Position numbers and translations under genes: made by a program. From the NCBI GenBank assembly GCA_963932145.1, contig OZ010574.1, positions 84,802,049-84,866,048 on the forward strand: 64,000 nt of DNA, read 5' to 3'. Positions 36,075 through 47,883 of this stretch are shown piece by piece. The stretch is from Acanthosepion lycidas. Lineage: Eukaryota; Mollusca; Cephalopoda; Sepiida; Sepiidae. Below the pieces are notes generated by a model. That model was given only the letters and a program-made list of their open reading frames with translations, had not been told where the DNA came from and made no database searches. Positions within the stretch are counted from its first letter, which is position 1; each line of letters opens with the position of its first letter.

Positions 36075-36345
36075 ACTTAGAACAGCATTTTTCAAACTTT
36101 TTTAATGCAAACCACAGCATGAACAACATTTTACATTGTGATCCATTATACCTATATGTAATAAATCAAAGACAAACTGTTCACTAGGTTCATTTTTATA
36201 TTTCTTATGATCCACACATATTAGAATTACATGAATCTATTTGTATTATCTATTTGTATGAACATAAAATTATTACTTTTAGAAAAACAAATTTAAAGGA
36301 AATCCCAACACAAAGGTAAAGTAAATATTTTTTAAAAAATGTCAT

Positions 36346-36606
36346 TTAATGAGATAGATGTGCTTGTTTGTTCATAAGCAGGTGATTCCAATTGGAGACA
36401 CAGGAAGACAATGCTACATGCATATCAGGTGCAGTGTTGAGCCCCATTCTGTCCTTCATCTTATATTTATTTAATATGGAAAATCTCAGTTCACACAAGA
36501 AGTTGTAAAAGGTAACACCTTTGTAGCTAAGTTTTTGTGTGATGTCTCTTTGTGAGAGAAAACTGATGTCACTCAGTCTGCAACAAGTTTGACGAAGAAG
36601 ATACAT
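36346..36606 (-). pseudogene. hAT transposase C-terminal fragment (ZBED/SCAND3-like)
   Basis: YKGVTFYNFLCELRFSILNK is followed by a charged run and then MHVALSSCVSNWNHLLMNKQ, ending QAHLSH and a stop. This is the familiar C-terminal dimerisation end of hAT proteins in the ZBED5 group. About 86 residues remain and the catalytic part is missing. Confidence 0.75.
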
Positions 36607-36646
36607 AAACTCAATGAGAACAGACTATATATAATTATATAAAAAA

Positions 36647-36647
<1 letters not shown>

Positions 36648-36701
<54 letters not shown>
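36648..36701. repeat. (AT)n microsatellite within the hAT element
   Basis: About 26 AT units. Confidence 0.9.
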
Positions 36702-36705
<4 letters not shown>

Positions 36706-36939
36706 GAGCTTACCTTGGTGGAAAACTAGCAATGATTTATGAGTGCTGTGCAACATTTAGAGTTGTTTATATTCTACATTTTGCTCTCACTTGTGTATTT
36801 TTTTTTCTTTTTTGTTGCAACCTATTTTATTTATCTCACAACCAATTGAAGGATCGGGACCCACAGTAAAAACCCTGGCTTAGAAGTTAAAGAAAATTTA
36901 ATTTTTATATTAAAAAAAATTTTTACTATAGTAAGTTGT

Positions 36940-37060
36940 TTATTGGATGATGTAACAGTTATTCGCATAGAAAATGGATCAATGGGCCAAGTTCAAATTC
37001 TGGCCTAGTCTATTGTATTCACTCTTGCATAAAGTGTCCTCAGGAAAGGTAGGAATCTTC
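36940..37060. mobile_element. SINE-like fragment
   Basis: GATGTAACAGTTATTCGCATAG and GTTCAAATTCTGGCCTAG resemble the A and B boxes. Decayed. Confidence 0.35.
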
Positions 37061-37064
37061 CTGT

Positions 37065-38565
37065 TATAGGTCAACTAGTAAGACAGTGTGTGATCTAAAA
37101 AAAAAGTTTAGTACAAGTCTGAATTCTGAACTGGAAAGAATGTAATGGAAATGATTCTATTCTTACCCAAAAAAAACATGTAAAAGAATCTGTGAAGAGA
37201 CATGATCACCTAATTAGTGATAGAGCTTAGCATCAAAAGAAAAAAATTACAAAAATCACAGAACACCCTGCACTACAGTATTAAAACAAAACAACACTAG
37301 AAGTTTTATAGAGCATGTGATAAGGTTTGTTAAAAGATTGTTTAAAAAAAGATTTACCTGTACAGTTAACATCGCGCTAAAGGGGGTCCCATTGTTTCTG
37401 TAATAAACTTTTTCGTAAAAAAGATAAAAAAATATGTTTCAGGTAAGGATGTGAAAAATTGTAAAATTCTTAGCATATGACCCACAGATCAGATCTAGCA
37501 AGAAGCCTTTGCCTACTTCAATTCTTAGAGTTGAGTCGAGGTGGGCGGGGAGGGAGATAATCTACTAATCTTTGGCCTGTTTGAATTACTGAATGAATGG
37601 CAAATTACAATTGTTAATATTCAAACTATGTGGCCATCTTTGGTTGTTATTATTAATGTTTTTTCAGTAATGTCCCGCTTTGGACATATTCAGATATCCG
37701 TAGTATTTTCAGTTTAACAAGAATCTTCTACTAAGTCCTAAAAAAGTTTTCGACACGATTCACTCGTAAAATTTAATAAAAGATATCTTTTCTTTTTTGG
37801 GGGGGAAATAGCATCAGAAAAAAGAATTATTGTCTGGTATGAAACATACAATTTCTGTATTATTTAGTAATAATTTGTTTTGTATTATTATTATTATCTC
37901 TCTCTTTGTTGGGTCACGTGGCAATGACACTCGTATATAAAACATGCTGAAGAGAATTATGTTTGGGATTATAAATTTCTATTCAGCCTTTATGTCTACC
38001 CCCCTGTTAATGTTTTAAATACTAAATAATACAAAAAAAATTTATATAAATTTTTAAGGTTCAAATAATAAAATAAATAGCGGTATCAAATTTCTATATT
38101 AACGGAAATTCATTTATTTTCTACGTTAAAGATGAATTCGATTTGTGTTTTATTCAAGTTTCAAATTTTTAAAAAGTTGTAAAGAAATGAAACAAGTCAA
38201 AAAATTTGCCTTTTTTAGCGAAAAAAAAAAAAAAAAAAAAAGATTAAAAAGGAGAAAAATCAAAACAAAGATCGAGAACAAAAATAGCTTAAAGCTTAAT
38301 TACTAAAACACTAAAAAAGTAACAGACAAAAAGGTTTACTAACGCGCAATAAGTTTCTTTTTTAATTTTAAAAATAAACGTTATTCGATATTTTTTGTTT
38401 TGTTTTACTTTTTTCAATCATTGTATCTTTCCGATTAAAAAAAATCTAAAACAAATTTGTTGCTTTTTAGCTACAAAATAAATACCTTACTTCGGAAGCT
38501 GATGTTAGAAAATTAATATAGAATATTGATAAAAAAAAAATTGAACTCTAAATACTATTACGTAC
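37065..38565. other. Gene A leader intron (or upstream region)
   Basis: Mixed AT-rich DNA with scattered CpGs (near 37530-37560, CGAGGTGGGCGGGGAGGG). A poly-A tract is at 38220-38241. A 44-base candidate exon is at 37357-37400 (minus). Confidence 0.35.
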
Positions 38566-38760
38566 CTGGTAATTAAAGAAAATTTTGTTATATGATGTCG
38601 ACCGGGACTTGCGATATGAACAATTCCTCACATGGATGATATCAAAAAGTTTTTTTTCTTTTTTTTCTTTTTCAAATCAAGAACAGTAACTCTAAATAAC
38701 TTTTTCTTTTTATCTCCCTTGAACACGATTTACTATCTCTTGTAGCTATATTTTATCGGT
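38566..38760 (-). promoter_or_regulatory. Candidate gene A first (untranslated) exon and promoter
   Basis: On the minus strand a strong donor, CCAG|GTACGT, follows a segment containing several CpGs (around 38590-38610, TCCCGGTCGACATC). The exon would end at 38566. Its 5' end (TSS) cannot be fixed. The location upstream of gene A, the donor quality and the local CpG retention suggest the leader exon. A 44-base alternative between TATTACAG and GTAAATC near 37357-37400 is also possible. Confidence 0.4.
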
Positions 38761-39190
38761 TCGAGATGACAGCTCGATTTTGTCATCAATAATTGAATAA
38801 GAAAGTTAAAACAAAACAAAAGCAACTTCATTTCTTGAATAAAATAAATAAATTAAGATAAATAAAAGGACCAAATAAAAAGACAACTAAAAGTAGAAAG
38901 TCCATGAATTATTATGATTTTATTAACTTTAAAAAGTAAATATCAAAAGTTTTAAAAAAATGCAACAAAATTTGTAATTAATTTATTTTATTTCATTTAT
39001 AAATACAACATTGAATAATTTCTTCATCTTGCATCTGCTGATGAAGATCAAAGTTTGGAACATCAGAGTACAAGATCAAGAGCTTGAAATTCTATCTCTG
39101 GCTCAACTTGTAGCAGTCCTGTAATGATCATCATCATTATCACACACATACATACATACATACTTACGCAAATTCAAATTATACAACCAC
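38761..39190. other. AT-rich upstream region of gene A
   Basis: It includes CTGATGAAGATCAAAGTTTG (39040-39060), a retroposon-type 3' block, and short (CATA)n units near 39145. No gene. Confidence 0.35.
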
Positions 39191-39199
39191 AAGCATTCA

Positions 39200-39900
39200 T
39201 TGGATAATAAATCAACACTACTGTGTAATGGACAATTTATAAATCACAGCTATGCGACAATTTTAAAATCGCTATATTTTCATGTAGTCGATTTTGTGCA
39301 CTTTTGGGAGAATCAGATCCCAGAAGTTTTCATGAGTCTCCCCAAAGCTCACTCGCTGATTGGTCAATGCCAACCAATCAGATTGTCTGCATGTGAAGAG
39401 TGATTTTTCCCGAACAGCGTTTCGGAGCCAATGATCACCTATATAAGCAAAGAATATTCTTAGTTAAGTAGAGAGATTTCAGCTGCCATACAAATCCACT
39501 ACAGTTGAAACCATGCGCCAATCTTCTCACTCACACCACCACTTACATACTGAATATTCCCTATATTCACATAATCTTTTTTCTTACACAGCAAAACTGT
39601 TGAAAACATTTATGACCAGAAACTATTACAACCTTATTTATTTCAGTGAACTTTGGAACAATTAATAGTTAAAGAGAAACAACTCTTGTTTTACTCAATG
39701 TATGCCTTTCTTTTACATCCTTGTTTGTACATCTTGTTAAATACAAATTTTATGTGTAATGATGTCTTTGGCTTATCCTTTTTTTCTTCACATCAGTTTG
39801 GTTTCCTAATCTAAGTTAATTAATGTGGTGAAGTCCACCGCAGTCCCACAGAGGGGTTGCCCCATAGATAAAATATAAAAATATAAAGAAAGAAATTGAC
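39200..39900 (+). mobile_element. LTR-like sequence with CCAAT boxes and a TATA box
   Basis: It holds two CCAAT motifs in inverse orientation (TGATTGGTCAATGCCAACCA, 39356-39375), another CCAAT at 39428 and CTATATAAGC at 39440-39449 at classical spacing. This is the architecture of a retrotransposon LTR or a strong promoter. The 67-codon frame at 39200-39403 is not supported as a gene. No internal retroelement ORF follows, so a solo LTR is the favoured reading. Confidence 0.4.
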
Positions 39901-40057
39901 ACCCAAACTGATACAAAACAAAGACAGAATTCCAAAAATTTATTGCTGGCTATAATCAACAATATTTTTTACAATATGTACAATTGCTGATTTGTAAGAA
40001 CTGAAAGAGATTTCTGACAAGTGCTGAAATATTAAAATGAATAAAAGACTTCCAAAG

Positions 40058-40078
40058 TGTGTGTGTGTGTGTGTGTGG
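40058..40078. repeat. (GT)n microsatellite
   Basis: About ten GT units. Confidence 0.8.
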
Positions 40079-40499
40079 ATGTGCAAATATGGTTAATTTA
40101 AGAGTCATGAAAAGGAGCAAAGTAACTATGTGCGAATAGTAAGTCTTTGGAAATGTTCATGTTTAATATAGTCCTTGATGAAAGGAAAAGTTTGTAGTTG
40201 AAACTCGTTGATGCTGAACTTAATAATGCATCGGTAAATGATAAGTCACAGTTCAAAGAAAAAAAAAACTCCAATGAAATCACTTAAATAAAGTGAGTTG
40301 GGACTGTTAAGTAAAAATCCAAGGTGTGCTGTGTTGCTATGTAGAATCCAATATGGCAATGTACCAAAAAAAAGGGCTCCAAATGTGGCATGGTTGCTAA
40401 GTAACCAACATAATAGTATTAGCCACATAGTAGTGTTTTTGCAAACGAATATCAAAATATTGATATGCAAAAAACAATGTAAATGAATAAATTAACAAA

Positions 40500-41770
40500 G
40501 CAACAAGAACAAATTTAAACTAAACCAATGGGCAGGGTGGCTCAACAGAAGGACAGGATAACTTCCCACCAATCCAGAGGGATGGCAAAGAAAAAAAGGG
40601 AAAGAAGTATTACTGCATTTTCCTGAAAGAGAAGGTAAGCTGAGAAGAGAAGGAAAGGCAGTGTCTGTGTCTTTCCAAGAAGAAAGAGGTGAAATAGGAA
40701 AGAGCAAAACAAACAAAACAAAAAGGGAAGGAGTGACTGCTTCACCATAAAGATGGGAGTTGCTTTTACTTCCTTCAGGCAACTCTTCCAGTCAGAGAAG
40801 CATCAGTACAGATGTAATAATAGGATTGCACATGTGACCCATTTTGAGAATAATTATGTACACAGTGAGTAATTCAGATTGAGACATTTCCTTCAACATT
40901 TGCACTTAGCAAAATTTCTTTCATCATATAAAACGGTTTTAGAAATTTGAAAAATTAAAGAATTCTGTTTCACAGTTCATTATGTAACAAAATTATATAC
41001 ATGCATACATGACTGAAGCAGATGTGTTTTCAGATATGATAAATTAAATGGAATGTTCTAAAATGATACCTCTTGCTTATAATATTTCATTGACCATATG
41101 TTAAACCTTCAGAGTATTGGAATTAAAATAAATTATAATTAAAAAGAAGCAACCTGAGAAGGCACAAGAGTTACACCCTTTTTTAGAAGCCTTAGTATAT
41201 AGCAAATAGAAGAAACCAGTTAATTGGCCTAAATTAAGCCACTAATACTGACATCATGCAACCTATATAAGAAGCAAACTACAGATGAATGATCCTTTTT
41301 GTTTTGCATCCACCATGACATGGGCAGGAAGGCAAAACTTATGGAAAACTACTACTCCAAGTTATTGCCAGATTTAAAGTTACCAGTTAAAAGTCATATT
41401 CCAGCCAATTTATCAGAAATTGTTCCAACCAGAATATATGAGCTGCAATTAGGAAGTGAATTTCTACATATGTATATAACAAGAGGAAAATCAACCTAAA
41501 TCAAAATTTATGAATTAATTTTATCAATTCTCCAATGCTGCAGTCACCGTAACATACCCAGAGCCAAAGTACGACATGTGTGACCCACATAGTCTCACAC
41601 AGACTCATGCAATACCAACTTTATTTGACCACCCACTGGCAATCTTAGATGTTCACATAGTCTTGTGTTGACACTAAAATATACATATTTTCTTCATCTA
41701 CATTTAAAGCAAGATGTCTGCTAAATTTAAATACAAACATACATCTACAAATTATATCTACATTCTCCTG
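40500..41770. other. Intergenic, no supported gene
   Basis: Purine-rich and AT-rich DNA. Overlapping minus frames at 40492-40782 are composition artefacts (Ser/Phe/Leu). ACCTATATAAGAAGC at 41260 is a lone TATA-like box. Confidence 0.4.
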
Positions 41771-41775
41771 GGTAC

Positions 41776-41804
41776 ACACACACAAACACACACACATACA
41801 CACA

Positions 41805-41835
<31 letters not shown>
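41776..41835. repeat. (CA)n(CT)n microsatellite
   Basis: Short CA units followed by about 12 CT units. Confidence 0.9.
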
Positions 41836-41839
<4 letters not shown>

Positions 41840-41841
<2 letters not shown>

Positions 41842-43360
41842 CCTCACCAGGACATTTACATTTGAACCTCCAGCTTATCACTATATCCTTCTGTATATAT
41901 ATTGTGTTATATAAATTATATAAATTTATTTTGTATATATTAACATACTGCATTTACTTATACTCTTTACTCAAGGCCAAATAGATTTATGGTGGGAATA
42001 GATGTTGTCATAAGATAACCTTCCCCAAACCCACCATAAAATCTGTAAAACTCTTTTTTTCCTCTTTATTTCCTTCTTTTATTAAATGCTTATAAAACAT
42101 GTTACATTCTTCCTAAAACCAGATCTTCTTCTGATTCATGCTACACTAATTTCCACCACTGGCCATATGTGAATGCTCTGAACACTGAAAACTAAACTAA
42201 AATTCTGTCACCTGGCAAGGCTCCATATATATCTTCCATTTTTACTCACATACTCAAAGAAAAAATAAGCAATACAATCCAGAATTTCCACCTAATAGCA
42301 CCCACTCCCACCTAAAGAAACAAAATAAAAACTGGAGTCTATTTGTGTAGAAGAAAGGATATAAAAGCCCATCAAAGAGTCGTTCAGCAATTGAATGGCA
42401 TTTTGGCCTTGGTTCACAGACTTCATTGGAAAGCAAACTCCCATCACCAAGAGACAGCTCACCAAAAGTGGTTGCCACTGTAAGTCACAACTCATCCTCC
42501 CTCTCCTTCCATACACCTCACTGGATGCCTTTTACAACTCCACTTAACTCTTTTTTCAATGAGAGACATCTGCACTGATTTATCAATATTGTATTTTTAT
42601 GTTAATACAATTATTTCTTTAAATTTTCATTGTTTCTTCTTTGTTCTGCCACCAAATGTTTATCATAACACATATAAGGTGAGTGTGTTGTTTCTCTTTC
42701 ACTAATACCTGTTTCAAGTGGAGTAACTTTGTTGTCCAAATTGTACATTAAATTCCCATAAGAGTTAAGATAATATAGAGTTCCAATGAATGTACTTTTG
42801 AATTGTGCATTCAAATTGCAATGAAAATCACTAGAGTAAATGAACAATGTTTAAGACAAAGATAATAATATGTGATTTAATAGACAAATATATAATTAAA
42901 TATACTAATACAATAACTTTGTACTTAGTTGGTTATTATATCAGGAGACAAGCATGGATTTTTAGTCAGCTTGTACAGAAAAAATTTAAAAATCAATAGA
43001 AATTAAGATTTGATAAAATAAATAAATTAGATCAGGAGCTTACAAATGAAGCTAATTAATTCAATAAAGTGAGGTTTAAATGAACTAGTCAGATAACAAT
43101 TGTTCTCATCAACTTCAAATAAAAGCTCAGATGACATTCTACACTAACCTAAATCCTTTAATTTTTAAACTGTTAGCTTGTGCTAACAAGCGAATGAATC
43201 CTGTATACTGTAGTATTTTCCTAATATTGATATACATCAATCAACAGTCTCAGAGTTTTATGCCATTGTTAACATGCGCAACCAATTTTAGCAAGATAGT
43301 TCTGCTCTCTTTTCTATTGTGATTGTGTTATTCTCACTCCACTTATAATTTTCCTGTTGA
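41840..43360. other. Intergenic, no supported gene
   Basis: GGATATAAAAGCCCATC near 42357 is TATA-like. No motif of a known family is found in the frames at 42254-42516 or 42611-42847. Confidence 0.35.
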
Positions 43361-43374
43361 AGTTAAATATGCTG

Positions 43375-44360
43375 ATTTTTGACCAATCAGATTCGTTCCT
43401 AAGAATAAGAACTCATGATTCTGATCCCTGCTTGCTTGATAAAAGATTGTCAAGTGAAGTCTCTTTATAGCCAACTGTAAAACTTATCAGTTCTCTTGTA
43501 AGCTTAATTGTTAATGGATTTCAGTACTTTATTTATTCTTTCTTTCTCAATCTTTCCTGCATATATTCATATCATTTTAGTATACTTCATAATCTCTCCT
43601 TTATCCCTACTTGACATGAGATAAAATTGCATAACTGAGAGAGTACCATATTTCTTTATTGAAGCCGAGATAAAGGCCAATATTTCAGATGTTGATTTTG
43701 CTGTTGATACAGGTAGCAGGCTTTCAAAACATTATATACTCACTGCAGTTTTTTAGTATAAAGGTCAGCATTCACAGCATGATTATCTGGGACAAGCTCA
43801 AAGTGAAACACCTTGAAATTCCACCAAACACACACCAATTTTATTTATTTTCTGTCTGTTTTCTTTTTCTTGGTTCATAAGTTAGGATAAGTAAGTATAA
43901 GTCTCATTACAATTGTTGAGCTAAAGTCAGCCTTGCACAAAGAAAAAGCTTGACTTACTTAATATGTGGAGGTTTTGAAAGCTACATCCAAACATCATGC
44001 ATTGGAAAGTGGAAAGAGAGAATCGGTGGATTGGGGAAACTAACATTCCCAGTGGAAACTTAATTACCATATGGTACTACATCTTGGTGAAAGAGGCTGA
44101 GACAGAAAATGTCCGCCTTTTTATAGATTTCAACAGCACCACCTGACAGTTTTTAATGAAGGCAAGTGGAGTAATCAGATTTCTGGTTCCTTTACACTTA
44201 GCATCATGGGAAAATGTACTTCGTTTTCATATTTTTTTTATTTTATTTATCGATTTTGTTTCATTTATCCATATTCCTATTCTTCTAAAAGAATTTGATC
44301 ATCTTGCTGTTGGCAAATCAACAGGTACCAAATCAGCCAATATGAAATTCATTTAATGCA
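43375..44360 (+). pseudogene. Possible gypsy-type LTR and protease remnant
   Basis: A segment with CCAAT (GACCAATCAGATTCG), TGATAAAAGA and CTTTATAGCC is followed by IEAEIKANISDVDFAVDTGS (43663-43722). That is a retropepsin-like sequence with the DTG catalytic motif. Later a possible RT entry (RLFIDFN) near 44110. Stops break it. Weak. Confidence 0.35.
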
Positions 44361-45160
44361 GTTTAGAAAACTGTGACTGTATTCTCTTTTATAATTATTC
44401 AGTTATCATGAGATCTCTGGAAATTTATGTCACTGTGAGATCCTATACATGTATGTGGTGAATGTCCCTCCATCCCATTTGTAGCTCTTTCCTTATTAAT
44501 TAATCTATAATAATTTATAATACCAGTGAAATGTTATTCTAAATGTTTTTAGTTGTCTTTCATTGTAATGTAATTCTCTTTATTAAAAAATCTTACAAAA
44601 ATAAAATATACTTTCTGAAACATTATATGAGAAATATTAGCTGATTTAGAGTATAATTATTATATGATTTGTAACAGATATTACTTAGTTTAAGTGTAAA
44701 ATATTGCAGAAATACATTTTTTAACCTGACAGTAGTTGTATTTTTAACCTGCTAGTAGCTGTTTTGACATGTTGACAGCCTAATGATAGTTCTAATGTTG
44801 TTCTATGGAGACTTCATTGGTAAAACATAATTTAAGAAAATGACATGAACAACTTTTTTATAAAATTTTTAAGTACTCAGTAATCTTAAAAATTTAGGAA
44901 AATATTCTCCATAATTTTATTGAATTTTAGAAATGTTGTCTTTAAATCGATTATATTTATCGCTCTTGTTTTCTGATAATGTTGTGTATGATCGGCCATA
45001 CTCACAAAAATGGGCATGTTTATACACATAAAAAAAAATACAAAATATTCTTTTTAAATATTGGTATTTGATGGTTTGTATTAAGCTTTCCCATTTATGG
45101 TTAGTAAATATAGTTTTCATTTAATAATATCATCTAAAAGGCTGAAATTAATATAAAATT
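44361..45160. other. AT-rich, no feature
   Basis: Small open frames only. Confidence 0.4.
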
Positions 45161-45830
45161 TTCAAAGATTTGAAACTTAATAAAATTTGTAATTAAAATT
45201 TTAAAAAATGAAAACAATTCTTGTAAAAATTCATTATTCATTGAAAAATGTTTTAAGAAGATAGTGTCCTTAAAATATTTTATTTATAAAAGCAATTAAA
45301 ACTTTTCTAATTAAATAATGTCATTTTTATTGCATTTTTTAATTTAAGATTCAGAGCAGATTTTTGGTAAATGGTGTTTCTGTTTGACAAAAACAAATTG
45401 ATGATTTAAATACTCCAAAGAGTCCTACTTTTAACTAATATAAATATGAAGAGGATGAAATTTTACTTTATTGAAATTTCATGAAATTAATTATGTGGGG
45501 ATAACAGATATATTAAAAAAAATGTATTTTTACCAAAATTTTCTAAAACAAAATAATTTTTAAATAATTTCATTCATATGTGAATAAGTCCTGAAAATTC
45601 AATTAAAATCTGCCAATTATTTGATTTTTGTAAGAATTTCCAAAACAATATGTGTTTAACATAAAAAAAGATGCTAAAATTTCCAACAATCCTTAGCTCA
45701 TCCGCTAACATAAGAAAAACAAAATTTTTAATCCAAATTTCAAATGTTCTAGAAAGGATTAAACCAGAAAATATTTTTAGATTGTAAAAATTCTTTTGAG
45801 ATTTTTTAATGATTAAGTGATACAAGGTTT
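45160..45830 (-). mobile_element. Member of an unclassified ~0.65-kb repeat family
   Basis: The inverse of this segment matches 53560-54210 and, more weakly, 56090-56760 (shared blocks include GAATGTTC, ATCTTGCAAAAAT-type text, AATCTTTCAGGAC and TTTTACAAGAATT). No coding capacity was seen. Three copies in one window suggest a non-autonomous element. Confidence 0.55.
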
Positions 45831-45832
45831 AC

Positions 45833-45960
45833 TAATTAACCCATAGCTGGAGGAGAAGAGGTGGATTCATATCTTTCCCAAGGGTATTTGTATGTAAGTG
45901 AATATAATAAACCCAATGGAAATTGGAACTCAGATCTCCAGAACATTACAGTTTAAAAGC
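45833..45960 (-). mobile_element. SINE head joined to the repeat
   Basis: CTAATTAACCCATAGCTGG joins the preceding repeat to a minus-strand tRNA-like B box (GAGTTCCAATTTCC). The same junction is at 11620. Confidence 0.55.
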
Positions 45961-45984
45961 TGATTTGACATGTGCTGTATTTCT

Positions 45985-46510
45985 TTAGGATGTGGGCAAT
46001 CATGGCTCTTCACAACTTCTTATGCTTTGTAGCTGTTATCAATGCTAGTCTCTTTACTATCCCATGTTTTACTATTCATTTGCACAAGCTTCTTATGTAG
46101 GTTACTTGCTGTTCCCGTCTGTCCCTCTTCCTTCAATATATTTTGTGAGTATAAAATTTCCCCAAAACTTCAACTATCTCTTTCTGATTATAAGTGACCT
46201 TGTTGTTACCATTTTTCTTAAAATTTCCTCGATGGTCACATTCTCAGCATCCTTCTGTAGAATCACATCTCTGTTGCCTCAAGTCTCTTTTCACTTATGA
46301 GAAAATTGTCCAGCATTCACTGCTATATAGGAGGCTTTGTATTGCATAATAGTTCAGCACTCTTATCTTTGTTGTCAATGAAATTTTCCTTTTTTTTTAG
46401 GGAAGTTTCTTTTTCTATTCCAATGCACTTTTGAATTTTCATGTCACATTATCAATTATTTGTTAGAACACTTCCCAGATAATTAAATTTCTAGGCAGTG
46501 TAATTTTACA
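45985..46510 (-). pseudogene. LINE fragment, second family
   Basis: Similar over about 400 bases to the minus-strand segment at 27.0-27.5 kb (GAGAAAATTGTCCAGCATTC, ..CTTTTCAGCACTC..). More decayed. Confidence 0.65.
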
Positions 46511-47350
46511 TCAGTCCATGAATGTCTATTTATAAATATTAACATCTAATTCTGGGCTTCCCAAAATGGGTGGTGGAAAGATCCTGGAGGCAATGAGGAA
46601 AAAGGGGATACTTAAAAAAAAAAGAAATTGATAGGGTGTAGCAGGGTGACATTAGTACCTAGTAATAGTTTTTTTTAACAACATCTATTTGACAACATCT
46701 AAGTCACTTATATTTAGGCAACACATATAAAGTCACTTACATCTGTCAGGTTATCTCCACCTAATTTTTGAAACCTCTACTAAGGGACACTCTCTGCCTT
46801 TTAATTATTCTGTGATATTTTTTTGTTCTCTTCTTACTTTTTTCACTTAAACATCAGCATGTAATCTCTTGCGAAAGAACGCATTCCTCTTAGGAAACGC
46901 ATGAACAATGCATACACACACACGTATGTACACACATTCACTCACTACACATACCATTAGGTTTTCCCATTCATTTATTGCACACATCTTTGTCTTTGTC
47001 GCTTGTAACCCTTTATTGTTAATACATTATCATTTGTTTGTAAATATATATTGGTTCTTGTTGTTTCTTTACATTTATTTACGTGGACTCACATCCCGAG
47101 TCTGCCATGTTTGTTGTGGGCATTTCAGGAGACACACATGTTTATCTCTCAACACATACACCAGCCTGCAATACATTTAAGGTACACGTATTTTATTGTT
47201 CAAAGAATAAAATTAACATACATGAATGCATAGTTTCATTTTAGCTTGTTGTCCAAAGTTAAAAAAGGCCAAATGCTTGTTTGCATCTTGATGACATTAT
47301 CTGGACAGAATATACCACGCACCAGCTAGATTGGACTGCAGAAGCCATTT
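46511..47350. other. Intergenic, no supported gene
   Basis: GGGCTTCCCAAAATGGGTGG near 46555 resembles a hAT end but has no partner. The frame at 46908-47180 is low complexity (His/Thr/Tyr). Confidence 0.4.
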
Positions 47351-47358
47351 CTCTAGGT

Positions 47359-47875
47359 AAGCAGTTCTCTTTTTTTCTCTGGGTTGCATTTTCGGAATTA
47401 AAATTTGCTCGCGCCTCACCAAATTTTATGTGATAAAAAGTATATTTAAAAAAAAAAAAAAAAAAAAAAGAAAGAAACAGAGAGGGTTAAAGGGAGATAA
47501 CCCTGGATTAGCTGTCAGAATATTATGAAGGATAACTCTCTCCTCCGATTTAGTTATAAATAATCATTGTGATGTTTTTGCATTATATCAAGTATTAAGA
47601 ATATAGTAACTAATATTTTTAATATTCTTGATATAATGCAAAAATATTACAATGATAAAATCAGTCAATAATTATTTATAACTATTTATACTGGGACACA
47701 TGCATGCAATTACAAGTAATCTATAATAATATTTTAAATTTAGAAATGATTTATTTTTGGCATATGAATTTTTTTAAACTGTTTCTAAATCTTTGATTGT
47801 CTTTCAATCATTCCACCTCACCTGCTATCCTCTTCTGTCACACCTATGATGTGCCACACCATTTGGGAACTGCTG
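47359..47875. mobile_element. Non-autonomous hAT transposon, 517 bp
   Basis: The left end is AAGCAGTTCTC and the right end in inverse is CAGCAGTTCCCAAA. CTCTAGGT flanks it exactly on both sides (47351-47358 and 47876-47883), a perfect 8-bp duplication. An inverted repeat (about 47540-47690) sits inside. Confidence 0.85.
47553..47685. repeat. Imperfect hairpin inside the hAT element
   Basis: GTTATAAATAATCATTGTGA..TTGCATTATATCAAG pairs with its inverse across a short AT loop, with one extra stretch in the right arm. It may be a foldback nested within the hAT element. Confidence 0.7.
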
Positions 47876-47883
47876 CTCTAGGT

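Larger units (their letters stand above)
36083..36877. mobile_element. hAT transposon, 795 bp, with 8-bp target duplication
   Basis: The left end is CAGCATTTTTCAAAC; the right end in inverse is CAGGGTTTTTACTGTGG. ACTTAGAA (36075-36082) and GCTTAGAA (36878-36885) flank it, a 7-of-8 match. The inside carries a hAT transposase C-terminus (minus, 36346-36606) and a (TA)n run. The long internal deletion makes it non-autonomous. Confidence 0.8.

Noticed and set aside
40492-40782. Two overlapping minus frames with signal-peptide-like composition
   Set aside because: Reads of a purine-rich plus strand; no other support.
46908-47233. His/Thr-rich frames
   Set aside because: Low-complexity reading of CA-type repeats.
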